A stretch of DNA of 64,000 nt from Pedobacter psychrodurus (GCF_004331735.1 NZ_SJSO01000008.1:167309-231308); one strand, 5' to 3'. Counted from the first letter of the stretch, positions 1-9,670 are shown. Numbers and translations are program-made. Notes: a model not told the origin generated them from the letters alone.

Positions 1-1122
1 GTATTTAGTATACAAGACTTCGAACTCAGCACCGAAACAATCTGCTAAACCTGGTGCTTCGTGCGGACAGAATAATGTCCATTCGCCATTATCTTTAACG
101 CGTTGCATAAACAAATCGTTAATCCAAAGGGCATAGAACAAATCACGCGCACGCATTTCTTCTTTACCATGGTTTTTACGCAAGTCTAAGAATTCGAAAA
201 CATCGGCATGCCAAGGCTCCAAATAAATCGCAAACGCTCCTTTACGTTTACCTCCGCCTTGATCTACGTAACGGGCAGTATCGTTAAATACACGTAACAT
301 TGGAATAATACCATTACTTGTACCGTTTGTACCACCAATGTACGATCCTGTAGCACGGATGTTGTGGATACTTAACCCAATACCACCAGCACTTTGCGAA
401 ATTTTAGCCGTTTGCTTTAAAGTATCATAAATACCTTCAATACTGTCATCTTGCATGGTTAACAAGAAACATGACGACATTTGAGGTTTTGGGGTAGCTG
501 CATTGAACAATGTTGGTGTAGCATGTGTAAACCAACGCTCGCTCATTAAGTTATAGGTTTTGATTGCGCTATCGATATCTTCTTTGTGGATACCAACAGA
601 AACACGCATAAACAAATGCTGAGGGCGTTCTACAATCTGACCGTTAACTTTTAAAAGGTAAGATTTTTCTAAAGTTTTGAAACCGAAATAATCGAAACCA
701 AAATCGCGGTCGTAAATGATAGAACTATCTAAAATATCCTTGTTTTTTTCTATAATCTCATAAACATCATCAGCGATAAGCGGTGCTGCCTTCTGCGCTT
801 TCGGGTCGAAATATTCGTACAACATTTTCATCGTACCCGAGAATGATTTAGTGGTGTTTTTATGCAGGTTGGAAACCGCAATACGCGATGCTAGCAAAGC
901 ATAATCAGGGTGCTTCGTTGTTAACGATGCAGCAGTTTCTGCAGCAAGATTATCCAACTCAGATGTGGTTACACCATCATATAAACCTTCAATAACCTTT
1001 TTGGCAACATCAATTGGATCTACTAGATCTGAATTTAAACTATAGCACAACTTTTGAATACGAGCTGTGATTTTGTCAAATTGCACCGCTTCTTTGCGGC
1101 CATCTCTTTTTAGTACGAACAT
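1..1122 (-). CDS. nrdA: Ribonucleoside-diphosphate reductase, large (alpha) subunit, partial
   Basis: Catalytic subunit of class I ribonucleotide reductase, which makes deoxyribonucleotides from ribonucleoside diphosphates in the cytoplasm. The 374 codons seen begin at the ATG at 1122; the C-terminal half lies beyond the window edge. Residues 1-90 ([18 protein letters not shown] onwards) look like an ATP-cone allosteric domain. The barrel domain starts with PQMSSCFLL, whose Cys218 matches the first cysteine of the active-site redox pair, followed by a glycine-rich stretch SAGGIGLS and [18 protein letters not shown]. The thiyl-radical cysteine and C-terminal cysteines are not in the window. 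It lies 160 bp downstream of nrdB on the same strand, presumably co-transcribed. Family assignment is certain; class Ia versus another class I subtype is inferred. Confidence 0.95.
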   Translation of the reverse strand, partial: MFVLKRDGRKEAVQFDKITARIQKLCYSLNSDLVDPIDVAKKVIEGLYDGVTTSELDNLAAETAASLTTKHPDYALLASRIAVSNLHKNTTKSFSGTMKMLYEYFDPKAQKAAPLIADDVYEIIEKNKDILDSSIIYDRDFGFDYFGFKTLEKSYLLKVNGQIVERPQHLFMRVSVGIHKEDIDSAIKTYNLMSERWFTHATPTLFNAATPKPQMSSCFLLTMQDDSIEGIYDTLKQTAKISQSAGGIGLSIHNIRATGSYIGGTNGTSNGIIPMLRVFNDTARYVDQGGGKRKGAFAIYLEPWHADVFEFLDLRKNHGKEEMRARDLFYALWINDLFMQRVKDNGEWTLFCPHEAPGLADCFGAEFEVLYTKY

Positions 1123-1215
1123 ATTTTATGAGATTTAAGTTTTATTATTAAGTCGTGATTATCAAGCATCAAGACTTAATCATCACTTTTGTATTTTTTG
1201 TTATTTTATTTGATT

Positions 1216-1284
1216 GGTATCAAGTAATGAGTATCGGGTATTGATATTTAAACCTTATGCCTTACACCCTCTACCTTTTACCCT
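1216..1284. repeat. Period-7 degenerate array in the nrdB-nrdA gap
   Basis: Two consecutive 7-base-phased arrays. The first has core GTAT/AGTA (for example AGTATCG, GGTATTG), the second core CCTT/CCCT (CCTTATG, CCTTACA, CCCTCTA, CCTTTTA). The second array runs into the nrdB stop codon at 1283-1285. Upstream in the same gap, 1150-1189 holds an imperfect inverted repeat (AAGTCGTGATTA against TAATCATCACTT). Confidence 0.7.
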
Positions 1285-2254
1285 AAAAGTCCTCGTCTAA
1301 AGAAAACGCCTGTTTGTTATTATCAGCAGAGGTTAATACACCGCTTTTTTGATAATCGCCAACACGTTTCTCGAAGAAATTGGTTTTACCCTGCAATGAA
1401 ATCATTTCCATAAAATCGAATGGATTTGTGGCGTTGTAGATTTTTTTGTAACCCAGCTCTTGTAACCACCTGTCGGCTACAAACTCAATGTATTGGCTCA
1501 TTAACTTGGCATTCATACCAATTAAGGCAACAGGCAATGCTTCGGTAATAAACTCTTTTTCAATTTCTACAGCATCGCTGATAATGCCATGAACTTGTTC
1601 TTCGCTCAATTTATTACTCAACATGCTATACAACAAACAAGCAAATTCACAGTGCGAACCTTCATCTCTCGAAATTAATTCGTTACTGAAAGTTAATCCT
1701 GGCATTAAGCCACGTTTCTTTAACCAGAAAATAGAGCAGAAACTTCCGCTAAAGAAAATACCTTCAACCGCAGCAAATGCCACTAAACGTTCGGCAAAGG
1801 TACCGTTGTCGATCCAGCGTAAAGCCCACTCCGCTTTTCTTTTTACTGCAGGAACAGTATCAATAGCGTGGAACAAACGGTCTTTTTCTTCGGGATCTTT
1901 AATATAAGTATCGATTAACAGGGCGTAGGTTTCGGCATGAATGTTTTCCATCATAATCTGGAAACCATAAAAACAACGTGCTTCTGGCAATTGAACCTCA
2001 CTCATGAAATTTACTGCAAGGTTTTCGTTCACGATACCATCACTAGCAGAAAAGAAAGCAAGGATATGAGAAATGAAATGTCTTTCGCCATCATTTAAAT
2101 TATCCCAGTGTTTCTGGTCGTCAGAAAGATCAATCTCTTCTGCAGTCCAAAAACTAGCTTCGGTCTTTTTATACATTTCCCAAATTGCCGGATACTTAAT
2201 CGGCAAAAGCACAAATCTATCTTTGTTTTCTTGTAGTAGTAATTCCTGTTCCAT
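1283..2254 (-). CDS. nrdB: Ribonucleoside-diphosphate reductase, small (beta) subunit
   Basis: Radical-generating subunit of class I ribonucleotide reductase (323 aa, usual length for short NrdB forms). By comparison with E. coli NrdB, the metal ligands can be placed at Asp72, Glu103, His106 ([10 protein letters not shown]), Glu164, Glu198 and His201 ([10 protein letters not shown]). Tyr110 follows ENIHAET and occupies the position of the radical tyrosine, so a tyrosyl-radical enzyme is expected rather than a tyrosine-less subtype. The C-terminal tail ending SLDEDF fits the peptide that docks on NrdA. ATG start at 2254. It precedes nrdA on the same strand; the order nrdB-nrdA is the reverse of that in E. 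coli. Confidence 0.96.
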   Translation of the reverse strand: MEQELLLQENKDRFVLLPIKYPAIWEMYKKTEASFWTAEEIDLSDDQKHWDNLNDGERHFISHILAFFSASDGIVNENLAVNFMSEVQLPEARCFYGFQIMMENIHAETYALLIDTYIKDPEEKDRLFHAIDTVPAVKRKAEWALRWIDNGTFAERLVAFAAVEGIFFSGSFCSIFWLKKRGLMPGLTFSNELISRDEGSHCEFACLLYSMLSNKLSEEQVHGIISDAVEIEKEFITEALPVALIGMNAKLMSQYIEFVADRWLQELGYKKIYNATNPFDFMEMISLQGKTNFFEKRVGDYQKSGVLTSADNNKQAFSLDEDF

Positions 2255-2709
2255 ACGCTGATATTTTTAATTCTATTTTTTTAACAGAGCCGACAAAGGC
2301 ACGCATCCATCAATTTTATATGATGATTGTAATGTCTTTTATCAAAACGCTGTTGTGAAAGTGCTAACCCTATTGCCCGACAAACAACTGAATTTTTAGT
2401 TAGGGAAATTTAAAATAGTAATCAGGATGATATACGTGTAAATTACTAAAAACTAAGCTTTTATATTTGTTTTCAAGCGCAAGAAGTTAAAGAACTTTGT
2501 TATAACAAATATATATACGGTGGCCCTTTTTTGTGAACCAAAGTTGTTAACACCTCACCCAATTGCTGGGGAAAAACGATCAGTCGAATATCATTTTCAA
2601 GCGAAAAAAAAGCTAATCGTTTCTTTTCAAGGGTTTAGCAAACAAAAATGAGTGTTAATAACTTAAATTTGAGGGGTATAATAAGCCCTAAATAGAGCTA
2701 AAAAGAGTG
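2255..2709. other. Intergenic region upstream of nrdB
   Basis: A 455-base AT-rich gap that should hold the nrdBA promoter. On the minus strand 2294-2301 reads TGCCTTTG, one base off the TAnnTTTG -7 consensus, but no -33 element stands at the right distance. I see no NrdR-type palindrome. Short related phrases (TTTTCAAGCG at 2471-2480 and about 2597-2606) occur twice. No gene is supported. Confidence 0.4.
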
Positions 2710-3090
2710 TTACTCAAGCGTATAACTAAGGCTTACTTTAGCTATGCCTTTACTATAAATACCAATCTGTTTTGCTGCACGTTCAGACAGATCTATAGCT
2801 AATCTTTTAGAGAAAGGACCACGGTCATTTATTTTCACTACTACTGATTTTCCGTTATCAGGATTGGTTACTGTAACCAAGGTGCCAAATGGCAAAGTAA
2901 GGTGGGCGGCCGTTAATTTTTTTGCCCTATATTTGGCGCCGCTGGTGGTTCGGCGGCCTTCGAATTTTCTGTGATAATAAGTGGCGAGAACTGTTTTTTT
3001 AATGCTATCTGGTTCGTTTGATGAATCAGAGTCTTGTGCTTTACCTTGTAAAAACAGGAAACAAAAACTTAATAACAGCAGATACTTCAT
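2710..3090 (-). CDS. RlpA-like septal ring lytic transglycosylase domain protein
   Basis: Small exported protein (126 aa) with a cleavable signal peptide (residues 1-18, ending QGKAQ) and one double-psi beta-barrel domain (about 36-125). The domain has the RlpA pattern: ATYYHRKFEGRRTTSG, then LPFGTLVTVTN, then INDRGPF and AIDLS. RlpA proteins cleave glycan strands lacking stem peptides at the septum; whether this short form, which has no SPOR domain, is active is not known from sequence. ATG start at 3090. A -7-like box (TATATTTG, minus strand 3117-3124) lies 27 bp upstream. The gene follows msrB but a strong terminator separates them, so it is probably monocistronic. Confidence 0.88.
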   Translation of the reverse strand: MKYLLLLSFCFLFLQGKAQDSDSSNEPDSIKKTVLATYYHRKFEGRRTTSGAKYRAKKLTAAHLTLPFGTLVTVTNPDNGKSVVVKINDRGPFSKRLAIDLSERAAKQIGIYSKGIAKVSLSYTLE

Positions 3091-3177
3091 AGGCTAAATT
3101 TTCTTTATCGAGCCTGCAAATATAAGCATTTAGTTTATAATCAATAATTTGGGGAAAAACAGCCTTATTTTGTGCAT

Positions 3178-3210
3178 TAAAAAAGGCGTACAACTTATTG
3201 CTGTACGCCT
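3178..3210 (-). terminator. Intrinsic terminator after msrB
   Basis: Stem AGGCGTACA (3184-3192) pairs perfectly with TGTACGCCT (3202-3210), loop of 9, followed on the minus strand by six T. It lies 25 bp past the msrB stop codon. Confidence 0.9.
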
Positions 3211-3234
3211 CTACCTAACCCTACTATACCCACC

Positions 3235-3738
3235 TTATTTTTTATCCGGCACGAAATTCATTGAGATAGAATTTACACAATGACGGGTGTCTTTATTGGT
3301 AAATCCTTCGCCTACAAATACGTGACCAAGATGCGCGCCACAATTGGCACAAACTATTTCTGTACGTGAACCATCTGCATCAGGAATACGCTTTACAGCG
3401 CCTTTAATTTCGTCGTCGAAAGCAGGCCAGCCACAACGTGCATCGAACTTGCTCTCAGAACGGTATAGGGCTGCATTACAACGTTTGCAGGTATACGTTC
3501 CTTTATCTGTTGTATGCTCGTATTTACCTGTACCAGGGTATTCTGTACCTTTATTTACAATTACTCTTTCTTCTTCGGGTGTTAATGGATTCCAGTTCAT
3601 TTTCTTCTTTGGTATGATTTGTTCTGTTTCCTTCGATTGTTTTACGGCTTTCTTATCTTGCTTTTGTGCACAAGCTGAAAGACCTGTTATTAAAACAACA
3701 GCAGAAAGCAAAAATAGTTTATTTAACATCGTTTTCAT
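3235..3738 (-). CDS. msrB: Peptide-methionine (R)-S-oxide reductase, lipoprotein form
   Basis: Reduces methionine-R-sulfoxide in proteins (167 aa). Residues 1-22 are a lipoprotein signal with lipobox LSAC (Cys23), so the enzyme should be anchored in the cell envelope rather than cytosolic. The SelR domain spans about 48-165 and carries both zinc pairs, Cys84-Cys87 (CKRC) and Cys130-Cys133 (CANC), the candidate resolving Cys102 in RCGWP and the catalytic Cys154 in TRHCVNS. ATG at 3738; a second ATG three codons on is also possible. Ends 25 bp before a terminator. Envelope MsrB in Bacteroidota would repair periplasmic proteins after oxidation; that role is inference. Confidence 0.94.
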   Translation of the reverse strand: MKTMLNKLFLLSAVVLITGLSACAQKQDKKAVKQSKETEQIIPKKKMNWNPLTPEEERVIVNKGTEYPGTGKYEHTTDKGTYTCKRCNAALYRSESKFDARCGWPAFDDEIKGAVKRIPDADGSRTEIVCANCGAHLGHVFVGEGFTNKDTRHCVNSISMNFVPDKK

Positions 3739-4241
3739 ACCTCAATATACGCTATAGATTTTGTTTTGGTTTGCTGGTTTTGAATTATGGCGTACAGTTT
3801 ACAGAGCGATGATAAATGTGTGTTTTTAGTTGGGAGTTTTGGGTGCAGAACCTCACCCTAACAAAGTTTGGGTGGTATGTTCTTTTTCTACACGTCCCTC
3901 TCCTGGAGGAGAGGAAACGAGGGTTAGTGGTTTTAACCCATAGCCTAACCACTCCTATAGCCTCTTCCACACATGGTTATGGGGAAATTGGGTTCAATGG
4001 ATTCAACCTCGTAGTTAAGCTTAGTCAAAAGCTTTAAGATTAGCTTACCTAAGCACTTGCGTGGTTCACACCTGCGCGAGAACGACGGAATGAAAACGAA
4101 AAAAGACAGGAATGAAAGCCCAGCTTTGTGTGCTTTGTGCCTTAGTGGTTAACAAACCTTAGCGCTCTCTGCGGTTAAACGATGTGAGATCAAAAACCAA
4201 TTCTTTTCCGTGCCTTCAGTGCTTCCGTGGCAAAATCACAA
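3739..4241. other. Gene-free region with several repeat fragments
   Basis: No coding region is credible. It holds a short period-7 array at 3821-3848 with core AGTT (AGTTGGG, AGTTTTG), the same vocabulary as at 10802-10836. At about 3890-3930 there is a CCTCTCCTGGAGGAGAGG palindrome of a kind seen widely in Bacteroidota gaps. At 4121-4235 there is a pair of phrases resembling TTAGCGCTCTCTGCGGTT and GTGCTTCCGTGGCAAAAT, related to copies near 10972, 25726, 28577 and 48655. Confidence 0.6.
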
Positions 4242-4274
4242 ACAAAAAGCGTCCCGAAATTAATCGAAACGCTT
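4242..4274 (-). terminator. Intrinsic terminator after sucD
   Basis: AAGCGT (4247-4252) pairs with ACGCTT (4269-4274) and the inner bases extend the stem to about 11 pairs with two G-T wobbles. A run of T follows on the minus strand. It lies 25 bp past the sucD stop. Confidence 0.85.
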
Positions 4275-4299
4275 CTTTTTATAATGAGACTTTTAAACC

Positions 4300-5172
4300 T
4301 TATTTTGCTAATTCTTCTGCCATTGCAGCACCAATTTCAGCAGGGCTTTCTACTACACGAATACCACACTCACGCATGATTTTCATTTTAGCAGCTGCAG
4401 TATCATCGGCACCGCCAACAATAGCACCAGCATGGCCCATTCTACGTCCCGCAGGCGCAGTTTGACCAGCGATGAAACCAACAACAGGCTTAGTACCGTG
4501 TTCTTTGATCCAACGGGCAGCTTCAGCTTCCATTCCACCACCAATCTCACCAATCATGATGATACCGTGTGTTTCAGGATCGTTCATTAATAATTTAACT
4601 GCTTCTACAGTTGGTGTTCCGATAATTGGGTCACCACCAATACCGATAGCCGTTGTAATACCTAAACCAGCTTTAACCACTTGGTCTACCGCTTCGTAGG
4701 TTAAAGTTCCTGATTTAGAAACCACGCCTACATGACCTTTTTTGAAGATAAACCCTGGCATGATACCAATTTTAGCTTCATCGGCAGTAATTACACCTGG
4801 GCAGTTAGGGCCTATAAGGGTAACATCGCGATCAGCAATATATTCTTTAACCTGAATCATATCCTTAGTTGGGATACCCTCAGTAATACAAACAATAACT
4901 TTAATACCGCCTTCGGCAGCTTCCATAATTGCATCAGCAGCAAAAGCTGGTGGTACAAAAATGATAGATACATTTGCACCCGTTTTATCAACGGCATCTT
5001 TAACAGTATTAAAAACAGGCTTTTCTAAATGCAATTGCCCACCTTTGCCAGGCGTTACACCACCAACTACGTTTGTACCATAGGCCAGCATCTGCTCAGC
5101 ATGGTAAGTTCCTTCGTTTCCGGTAAAACCCTGAACGATAACCTTAGAATCTTTATTTACTAAAACGCTCAT
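4300..5172 (-). CDS. sucD: Succinate-CoA ligase, alpha subunit
   Basis: Alpha subunit of succinyl-CoA synthetase of the citric acid cycle (290 aa, typical length). The N-terminal CoA-binding Rossmann domain shows GFTGNEGT and GGVTPGKGG; the ligase domain carries the phosphorylated histidine His247 in [17 protein letters not shown] at 5172. Its partner sucC is not adjacent, so the subunits are encoded apart, which is common in Bacteroidota. The gene has its own promoter (5192-5222) and terminator and appears monocistronic. Confidence 0.97.
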   Translation of the reverse strand: MSVLVNKDSKVIVQGFTGNEGTYHAEQMLAYGTNVVGGVTPGKGGQLHLEKPVFNTVKDAVDKTGANVSIIFVPPAFAADAIMEAAEGGIKVIVCITEGIPTKDMIQVKEYIADRDVTLIGPNCPGVITADEAKIGIMPGFIFKKGHVGVVSKSGTLTYEAVDQVVKAGLGITTAIGIGGDPIIGTPTVEAVKLLMNDPETHGIIMIGEIGGGMEAEAARWIKEHGTKPVVGFIAGQTAPAGRRMGHAGAIVGGADDTAAAKMKIMRECGIRVVESPAEIGAAMAEELAK

Positions 5173-5191
5173 GTATCAATATTTTTTTGTG

Positions 5192-5222
5192 CAAAGCTAA
5201 TATTATTGTAATGGAATTCAAA
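5192..5222 (-). promoter_or_regulatory. Bacteroidota-type promoter of sucD
   Basis: Minus strand reads TTTG (5219-5222), 19 bp, TAGCTTTG (5192-5199). This fits the TTTG / TAnnTTTG consensus of the Bacteroidota primary sigma factor. The expected start site gives a leader of only about 13 bases before the sucD ATG. Confidence 0.8.
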
Positions 5223-5520
5223 TCTAAAACCATATTATTTAGTCCGTTTTTTCAGGAAAATGTAAGGAAATGCTTTATGGCGGCTATAGCCCGTCATACG
5301 CTTTATCCAGAAGTAAAGTTGAGAGTGCCTTTATAGCGCTTAGATACAAAAAAGAAATCCTTTTTGCACCATATCAGGAGCAAGCCTTTCGGTTATAAAC
5401 AGGAGTGTAGTAACATAAAGCGGATTGAAGAGCTTCAAACAGCAAAAACGGTAAACTGTTCGTTCTCAAATAAAAAATGTTAATGTTTAGGAAATGAACA
5501 GTTCAGTTCTTTTGGCGGCT

Positions 5521-5629
5521 TTCAGTCCCGCTCCCGCTTCTGCCGATGAAACCTGTGAAAAAGCAAGCACACCATAAAACAAGAAAAACAAGTGCTTAAA
5601 TCGGCATCACGCTTTGATCGGGTTTAGTT
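5521..5629 (+). repeat. REP-like element, family A, copy 1
   Basis: Starts near TCAGTCCCGCTCCCGCTTC, contains GATGAAACCTGTGAAAAAGC, AAGTGCTTAAATCGG and ends at GATCGGGTTTA. The same ordered blocks recur inverted at 5681-5768 and direct at 47544-47661. The outer ends (CCGAT and ATCGG) can pair. Confidence 0.75.
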
Positions 5630-5680
5630 ACAGCGGTTAAATGATTTTGGCCACATGCTAGCAGCAAACCATTCGGTTAT

Positions 5681-5768
5681 AAACCTGACAGGAACGGCAG
5701 CCTCCGATTTAAGCACCGGTTTATGTTATATTTTGGTGTGCTTGCTTGTTTCACAGGTCTTCTATCGG
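5681..5768 (-). repeat. REP-like element, family A, copy 2 (inverted)
   Basis: On the minus strand this reads CCGATAGAAGACCTGTGAAA, then CAAGCAAGCACACC, then GTGCTTAAATCGG and ends in CAGGTTT, matching copy 1 block by block. Together the two copies form a large imperfect inverted repeat of about 250 bases. Confidence 0.75.
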
Positions 5769-5943
5769 AGCTATAGTGGATGGCAGGGCTTCAAACGCCA
5801 AGAACTACAGCCCGTTCGTTTTCAAATCAAAAACATTAATGCCTAGGGTTAAGAAATAAGCAGTCTGGTTCTTTTGGAGGTTTAGTAACAAAGTGCTGGT
5901 GCTTGTGGCAACATCCATGCAAAACGCTTAAATTTATCTTTTG

Positions 5944-5978
5944 AGCTTAAAGATTAAAGACCAAAGCTAAAAGACTAA
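5944..5978. repeat. Period-7 degenerate array before the cupin gene
   Basis: Five consecutive 7-mers with core AGNNNAA (AGCTTAA, AGATTAA, AGACCAA and so on), ending nine bases before the cupin ATG. Its reverse complement uses the same CTTT core as the array at the dapB stop codon (43322-43363). Confidence 0.75.
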
Positions 5979-5987
5979 ATATACATA

Positions 5988-6413
5988 ATGAAAAAATTAA
6001 TTCCAATCGCAACCATTTTTGCAAGCTTTTTTGTTTCAATAAATGCCCATGCGCAAAGTACCGACACTACTAAATATATTCTCCAAAACGATGTTGAAAT
6101 AGCCAAAGAAGAACCAGGAACACATAATGGTGGTGGTAAAACAATTGGTTTTAACTTTTTTGGCGATGCTAAAAATCTGAAAACAGCATTCCGTAAAAGG
6201 ATTTTAAAACCAGGCTCTTCTATTGGTTACCATTTACAAAAAGAAGATGAGATTTATTATGTGATCAGCGGAAACGGAACCATGCAGATGAACGGAAAAA
6301 CCTTTGCTGTTAAACCTGGTGATGCCATTTTAACCCGGCCAGGGAGTTCGCATGGTATTACCCCAAATGCGGGTAACGACTTGACCATTTTAATTGTTTA
6401 CGAAAAGAAATGA
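5988..6413 (+). CDS. Secreted cupin-domain protein
   Basis: A 141-residue exported protein: signal peptide 1-22 (ending NAHAQ) and one cupin beta-barrel (about 60-140). Recognisable cupin motif 1 is GSSIGYHLQKEDEIYYVISG and motif 2 is PGDAILTRPGSSHGI. The usual three-histidine metal site is only partly present: motif 1 has a single His and an acidic pair, motif 2 one His, so metal binding is plausible but not certain. Substrate unknown. The ATG at 5988 gives a clean signal peptide. Monocistronic, followed by a palindromic repeat before the VIT1-type gene. Confidence 0.82.
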   Translation: MKKLIPIATIFASFFVSINAHAQSTDTTKYILQNDVEIAKEEPGTHNGGGKTIGFNFFGDAKNLKTAFRKRILKPGSSIGYHLQKEDEIYYVISGNGTMQMNGKTFAVKPGDAILTRPGSSHGITPNAGNDLTILIVYEKK

Positions 6414-6436
6414 TGATATTCGGACCTAAGCCATTT

Positions 6437-6502
6437 CCTCCCCCTTCGGAGGGGATAAGGATAGCGCTATTTTTCATCCCCCTGCCCCCTTCAAAGGGGG
6501 AC
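6437..6502. repeat. Paired C/G-rich palindromes
   Basis: Two small hairpins, CCCCCTTCGGAGGGG and CCCCCTTCAAAGGGGG, about 35 bases apart in the gap between the cupin and VIT1-type genes. This is a common kind of Bacteroidota intergenic repeat; it might also end transcription, but no T tract follows. Confidence 0.6.
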
Positions 6503-6537
6503 GTTGGATACTACAACTAGAGAACAGATAACCAAAA

Positions 6538-7227
6538 ATGGAACTAGAAAAACATTATACCAATAGAACGGGCTGGCTAAGGGCTGCCGTACTTGGTGCC
6601 AACGATGGCATTATTTCTACAACCAGTTTGGTTATTGGTATTGCCGCAGCCAGTGATACGAGGAGTCCGATTGTACTGGCAGCCCTGGCTGGATTAGTGG
6701 CTGGTGCACTATCTATGGCTGCTGGCGAATATGTTTCGGTAAGCTCACAGGCCGATATTGAAAAAGCAGATCTGGCACGCGAGCAAATAGAACTCGAAAC
6801 CATGCCTGAGGTAGAGCTGAAAGAACTTGCCAAGATATATGTAGCGCAAGGCTTAGATGAAGATTTAGCGATGCAGGTGGCCATAAAATTAACCGAGAAA
6901 GATGCTTTATTAGCACATGCAAGAGACGAACTGGGCATTAACGAGATTACCCAGCCAAAACCACTTCAAGCTGCTTTTGCATCTGGAGCATCTTTTATCA
7001 GCGGCGGCATCTTACCCTTTCTTGTTGCTTTTCTTGCTCCGATAAAGTCGATGGTATTTTATCAATACGGTTTTGCCATCGTATTCTTGGCTTTATCGGG
7101 TGCAATTGCAGCAAAGGCAGGTGGCTCAAGTATGATTAAAGGGATATTACGAATTTGTTTCTGGGGAACTGTTGCCATGGTAATAACTGCTTTAGCCGGA
7201 TATCTCTTTGGCACTAAGATCAGTTAA
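6538..7227 (+). CDS. VIT1/CCC1-family Fe2+/Mn2+ transporter
   Basis: Inner-membrane protein (229 aa) of the vacuolar iron transporter family. The signature first helix is AVLGANDGIISTTSLVIGIA, helix 2 is LVAGALSMAAGEYVSVSSQ, then a cytoplasmic acidic helical segment (about 70-140, rich in Glu) that in family members binds metal, then three more hydrophobic helices (about 145-228). Five helices in all fits the family. It likely exports or sequesters Fe2+ or Mn2+; direction and metal are inferred from the family. ATG at 6538. Stand-alone gene. Confidence 0.9.
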   Translation: MELEKHYTNRTGWLRAAVLGANDGIISTTSLVIGIAAASDTRSPIVLAALAGLVAGALSMAAGEYVSVSSQADIEKADLAREQIELETMPEVELKELAKIYVAQGLDEDLAMQVAIKLTEKDALLAHARDELGINEITQPKPLQAAFASGASFISGGILPFLVAFLAPIKSMVFYQYGFAIVFLALSGAIAAKAGGSSMIKGILRICFWGTVAMVITALAGYLFGTKIS

Positions 7228-7388
7228 GAGTTCTCCGCAGGCATTTTAAGGTTTTGAGTTCTGTACTCGCAGTAGCTCATCACCTAACGGCTTTTAAAAA
7301 TCACACAAACGTTTGTTCTAATTTTTAATTAAAATTTTACCTAATTTTCATTAACATCAATAATCTAACAACGTAAACTCAACATCAC

Positions 7389-9656
7389 ATGAAAAAAGCA
7401 TTTCTGTTCTTTTGCAGTTTTAGCACCTGGGCAATATCTTATGCGCAACAATTTAAAATGCCTGCAAATAAAGTTTTCGAATATGTAAACGAGCAGCGCA
7501 TTGATGCACAAAAAAAAGAACTTGAGCGATTCTCTTATACCTTTCATTCCTTGGATAAAAAAGAAGGAGAAGATAATTTATTTGAATTTAAAATCTCAGG
7601 GGCAGTGATTAAGGGAGGTCAAATTTTCAAAACAATACTTCATACAGACAGCATCAGGAATGCCCATTTGAATTCCAGCAATGGCTTAATTACGCTGGCA
7701 TTATTAAACAAACCCCTGGTTGTGCAAGTAAGCCCAAAAGGTAAAGTAGTCAGTATTAAAGGAGCTAAAGAAGCCCTGGAATTAGCTTTCAAAAAGTGGG
7801 AAATAAAAAAAGAATTTTCTGCCTCCTTTATAAACGAAGGCTGTAAATCGTTAGATAAAAAAATACAGGAATTATTTTTTAAGTTTCCTAATTTACCTCT
7901 AAAAGCATCTACCAAATGGCTTGATGAGAGTGGAAACCTGACCTACACGGTTGATAAAATTAAAGATAACGTTTATTACATCAGCGCAATCAACACAGAA
8001 TACAAAAATTATGATGTAAAAGCAGTATACCAGCTTGAATACCCATCAGGTTTGATCAGAAATTACAAGTTTAAATCAAATAACGCTTCTACCAATAAAG
8101 AAGCTGGAGAATTTAAATTAAACCGATCAATTAGTATCAGCAATATAATTAGTAATAAAAAGATAGATACAGCCTGGATTAATATGGCCGCAAAGTTGAG
8201 CTATTGGAGCAGCAGTTTAAGAAAGGCAGGCAATGAATATGACTCCATTAAAGCAGTAACGGCTTTTAAAACTTATGATAAACTATTTGCTAATGACCAA
8301 TATTATGCAGTTCAAAAATTAGCGATTATTCAGCAATTGGGGAATTATAAAATCTATGATAGCTTATTGTTAAAAACACCAAACGAATACATTAAAAATG
8401 AAGGTTCACATCTCCACAACAAATTACAAGAGGTTATAGATCAAGGCAATGCAACTGAAGCTTACGAAATATGCAAATACCTTTATAAAGCAAACCCAAA
8501 TTCGTTTAGAGATTGGATACAGAATTCCCTTGCTCAGAAATTCATCATGTCGCATCAGTTTGAAGGAAGGGATAAAATAGAAAAAAACAGCTATGAGCTT
8601 TTAACGCTGTTCCAAAAAGACAAAGCAATGTACAATAAAAACATTGCTCCCTTGTACTTATGGACATTGGCCAAGAAAAACCCAGATAATATCCTTGCGC
8701 TGCTTCAAACAGCGAAAGATATAAGTACATTTGATGTTAAAGACGGCAATGCTGGCAGATACGCGCTGCTTACCTGCCAAATGTTATTTAACAATGGCAA
8801 ACTGGCCGAAGCCGAAAATTTGCTTGTAAGCACTACAGAAAAACTGTACAAAGCAACAATAGATACATTAAACAATATACGTTTTGCACAACAAAATCTA
8901 TTGGCTTATGCCTACTATCTTAAATATCAGCAAGAGGCGGAAAAAGACAGTGTTAATGCAGTAAAATACCTTGCCCTGGCAGCTAAATTTTCTCCTAAAA
9001 ACACGAAAGAAAAATCTCATGACAGCTTTTATGACCGTGCGTTTTTAAAGTCGAAGGAAAATTACCGAGAAGATTATCTAAACAAGATATTGGCCAGTAA
9101 AGATGACGATCAGTTTTTAAGCTTAGTTAAGGAAGATATTAATACCAATCCAGATAACTTAACTACCATGCAAGCCCTTTTTACAAAAAGATTCGCTGAA
9201 AAAAGTTTTAAGGCTTTTTTTGTAAACGATGTAGTTGAGAACTGGCAAAAAGCACCGGATTTCTCATTAAAATATGGCGACAGTATTTCATACCATTCCG
9301 AATCGTTTAAAAATAAGTGGACGGTACTCGATTTTTGGGGTACCTGGTGTGGTCCATGTAGAGAAGAGATGCCTAAGGTGAATAAGTTTTACGAGGAGTC
9401 GAAGTCAGGCAAACATGGCAAGGTTAATTTTTTAAGCATTGCTTGCCAAGACACAGAAATAGCGGTTGCAGGCTACCTTAAAGAAAATAAATTTTCTATC
9501 CCCGTAGCCTTATCAGATGGCATTGTACAAAGAAATTATAAAATTGACGGTTATCCTTCGAAAATTTTAATCTCTCCAAGTGGTAAAATGATCAATATCG
9601 AATTTGGAAAAGATTGGCTGGATATTTTAAAATCTTTTCAGTCTATTTCGGAATAA
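7389..9656 (+). CDS. Large exported protein with C-terminal TlpA-like thioredoxin domain
   Basis: A 755-residue exported protein. Residues 1-19 are a signal peptide ending SYAQ. The last 130 residues are a TlpA/ResA-type thioredoxin fold with the redox motif WCGPC (Cys654, Cys657) after VLDFWGT and a cis-Pro segment DGYPSKILIS. The 600 residues before it are mostly helical, lysine-rich and repeat-like, and I do not recognise a domain; similar long N-terminal regions on TlpA domains are common in Bacteroidota. It probably acts as a periplasmic thiol-disulfide reductase or isomerase tethered to a scaffold. Transcribed alone and ended by the bidirectional terminator at 9671-9708. Confidence 0.85.
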   Translation: MKKAFLFFCSFSTWAISYAQQFKMPANKVFEYVNEQRIDAQKKELERFSYTFHSLDKKEGEDNLFEFKISGAVIKGGQIFKTILHTDSIRNAHLNSSNGLITLALLNKPLVVQVSPKGKVVSIKGAKEALELAFKKWEIKKEFSASFINEGCKSLDKKIQELFFKFPNLPLKASTKWLDESGNLTYTVDKIKDNVYYISAINTEYKNYDVKAVYQLEYPSGLIRNYKFKSNNASTNKEAGEFKLNRSISISNIISNKKIDTAWINMAAKLSYWSSSLRKAGNEYDSIKAVTAFKTYDKLFANDQYYAVQKLAIIQQLGNYKIYDSLLLKTPNEYIKNEGSHLHNKLQEVIDQGNATEAYEICKYLYKANPNSFRDWIQNSLAQKFIMSHQFEGRDKIEKNSYELLTLFQKDKAMYNKNIAPLYLWTLAKKNPDNILALLQTAKDISTFDVKDGNAGRYALLTCQMLFNNGKLAEAENLLVSTTEKLYKATIDTLNNIRFAQQNLLAYAYYLKYQQEAEKDSVNAVKYLALAAKFSPKNTKEKSHDSFYDRAFLKSKENYREDYLNKILASKDDDQFLSLVKEDINTNPDNLTTMQALFTKRFAEKSFKAFFVNDVVENWQKAPDFSLKYGDSISYHSESFKNKWTVLDFWGTWCGPCREEMPKVNKFYEESKSGKHGKVNFLSIACQDTEIAVAGYLKENKFSIPVALSDGIVQRNYKIDGYPSKILISPSGKMINIEFGKDWLDILKSFQSISE

Positions 9657-9670
9657 AAAGAGACTAATGT

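Larger units (their letters stand above)
5223..5943. other. Repeat-filled gap between sucD and the cupin gene
   Basis: Over 700 bases without a credible gene; a possible 63-codon frame (5655-5846) lies wholly inside repeats. It contains two inverted copies of a 90-110 base element (entered separately) flanked by two direct copies of a phrase (about 5427-5515 and 5792-5880) sharing GTTCGTTYTCAAATMAAAAA and TTCTTTTGG. The block reads as nested REP-like DNA. Confidence 0.65.

Noticed and set aside
3816..4037. Frame of 73 codons after msrB
   Set aside because: Overlaps a heptad array and a CTCCTGGAGGAG palindrome; no protein-like features.
5655..5846. Possible 63-codon gene before the cupin gene
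   Set aside because: Lies wholly within an inverted copy of repeat family A and a direct repeat.
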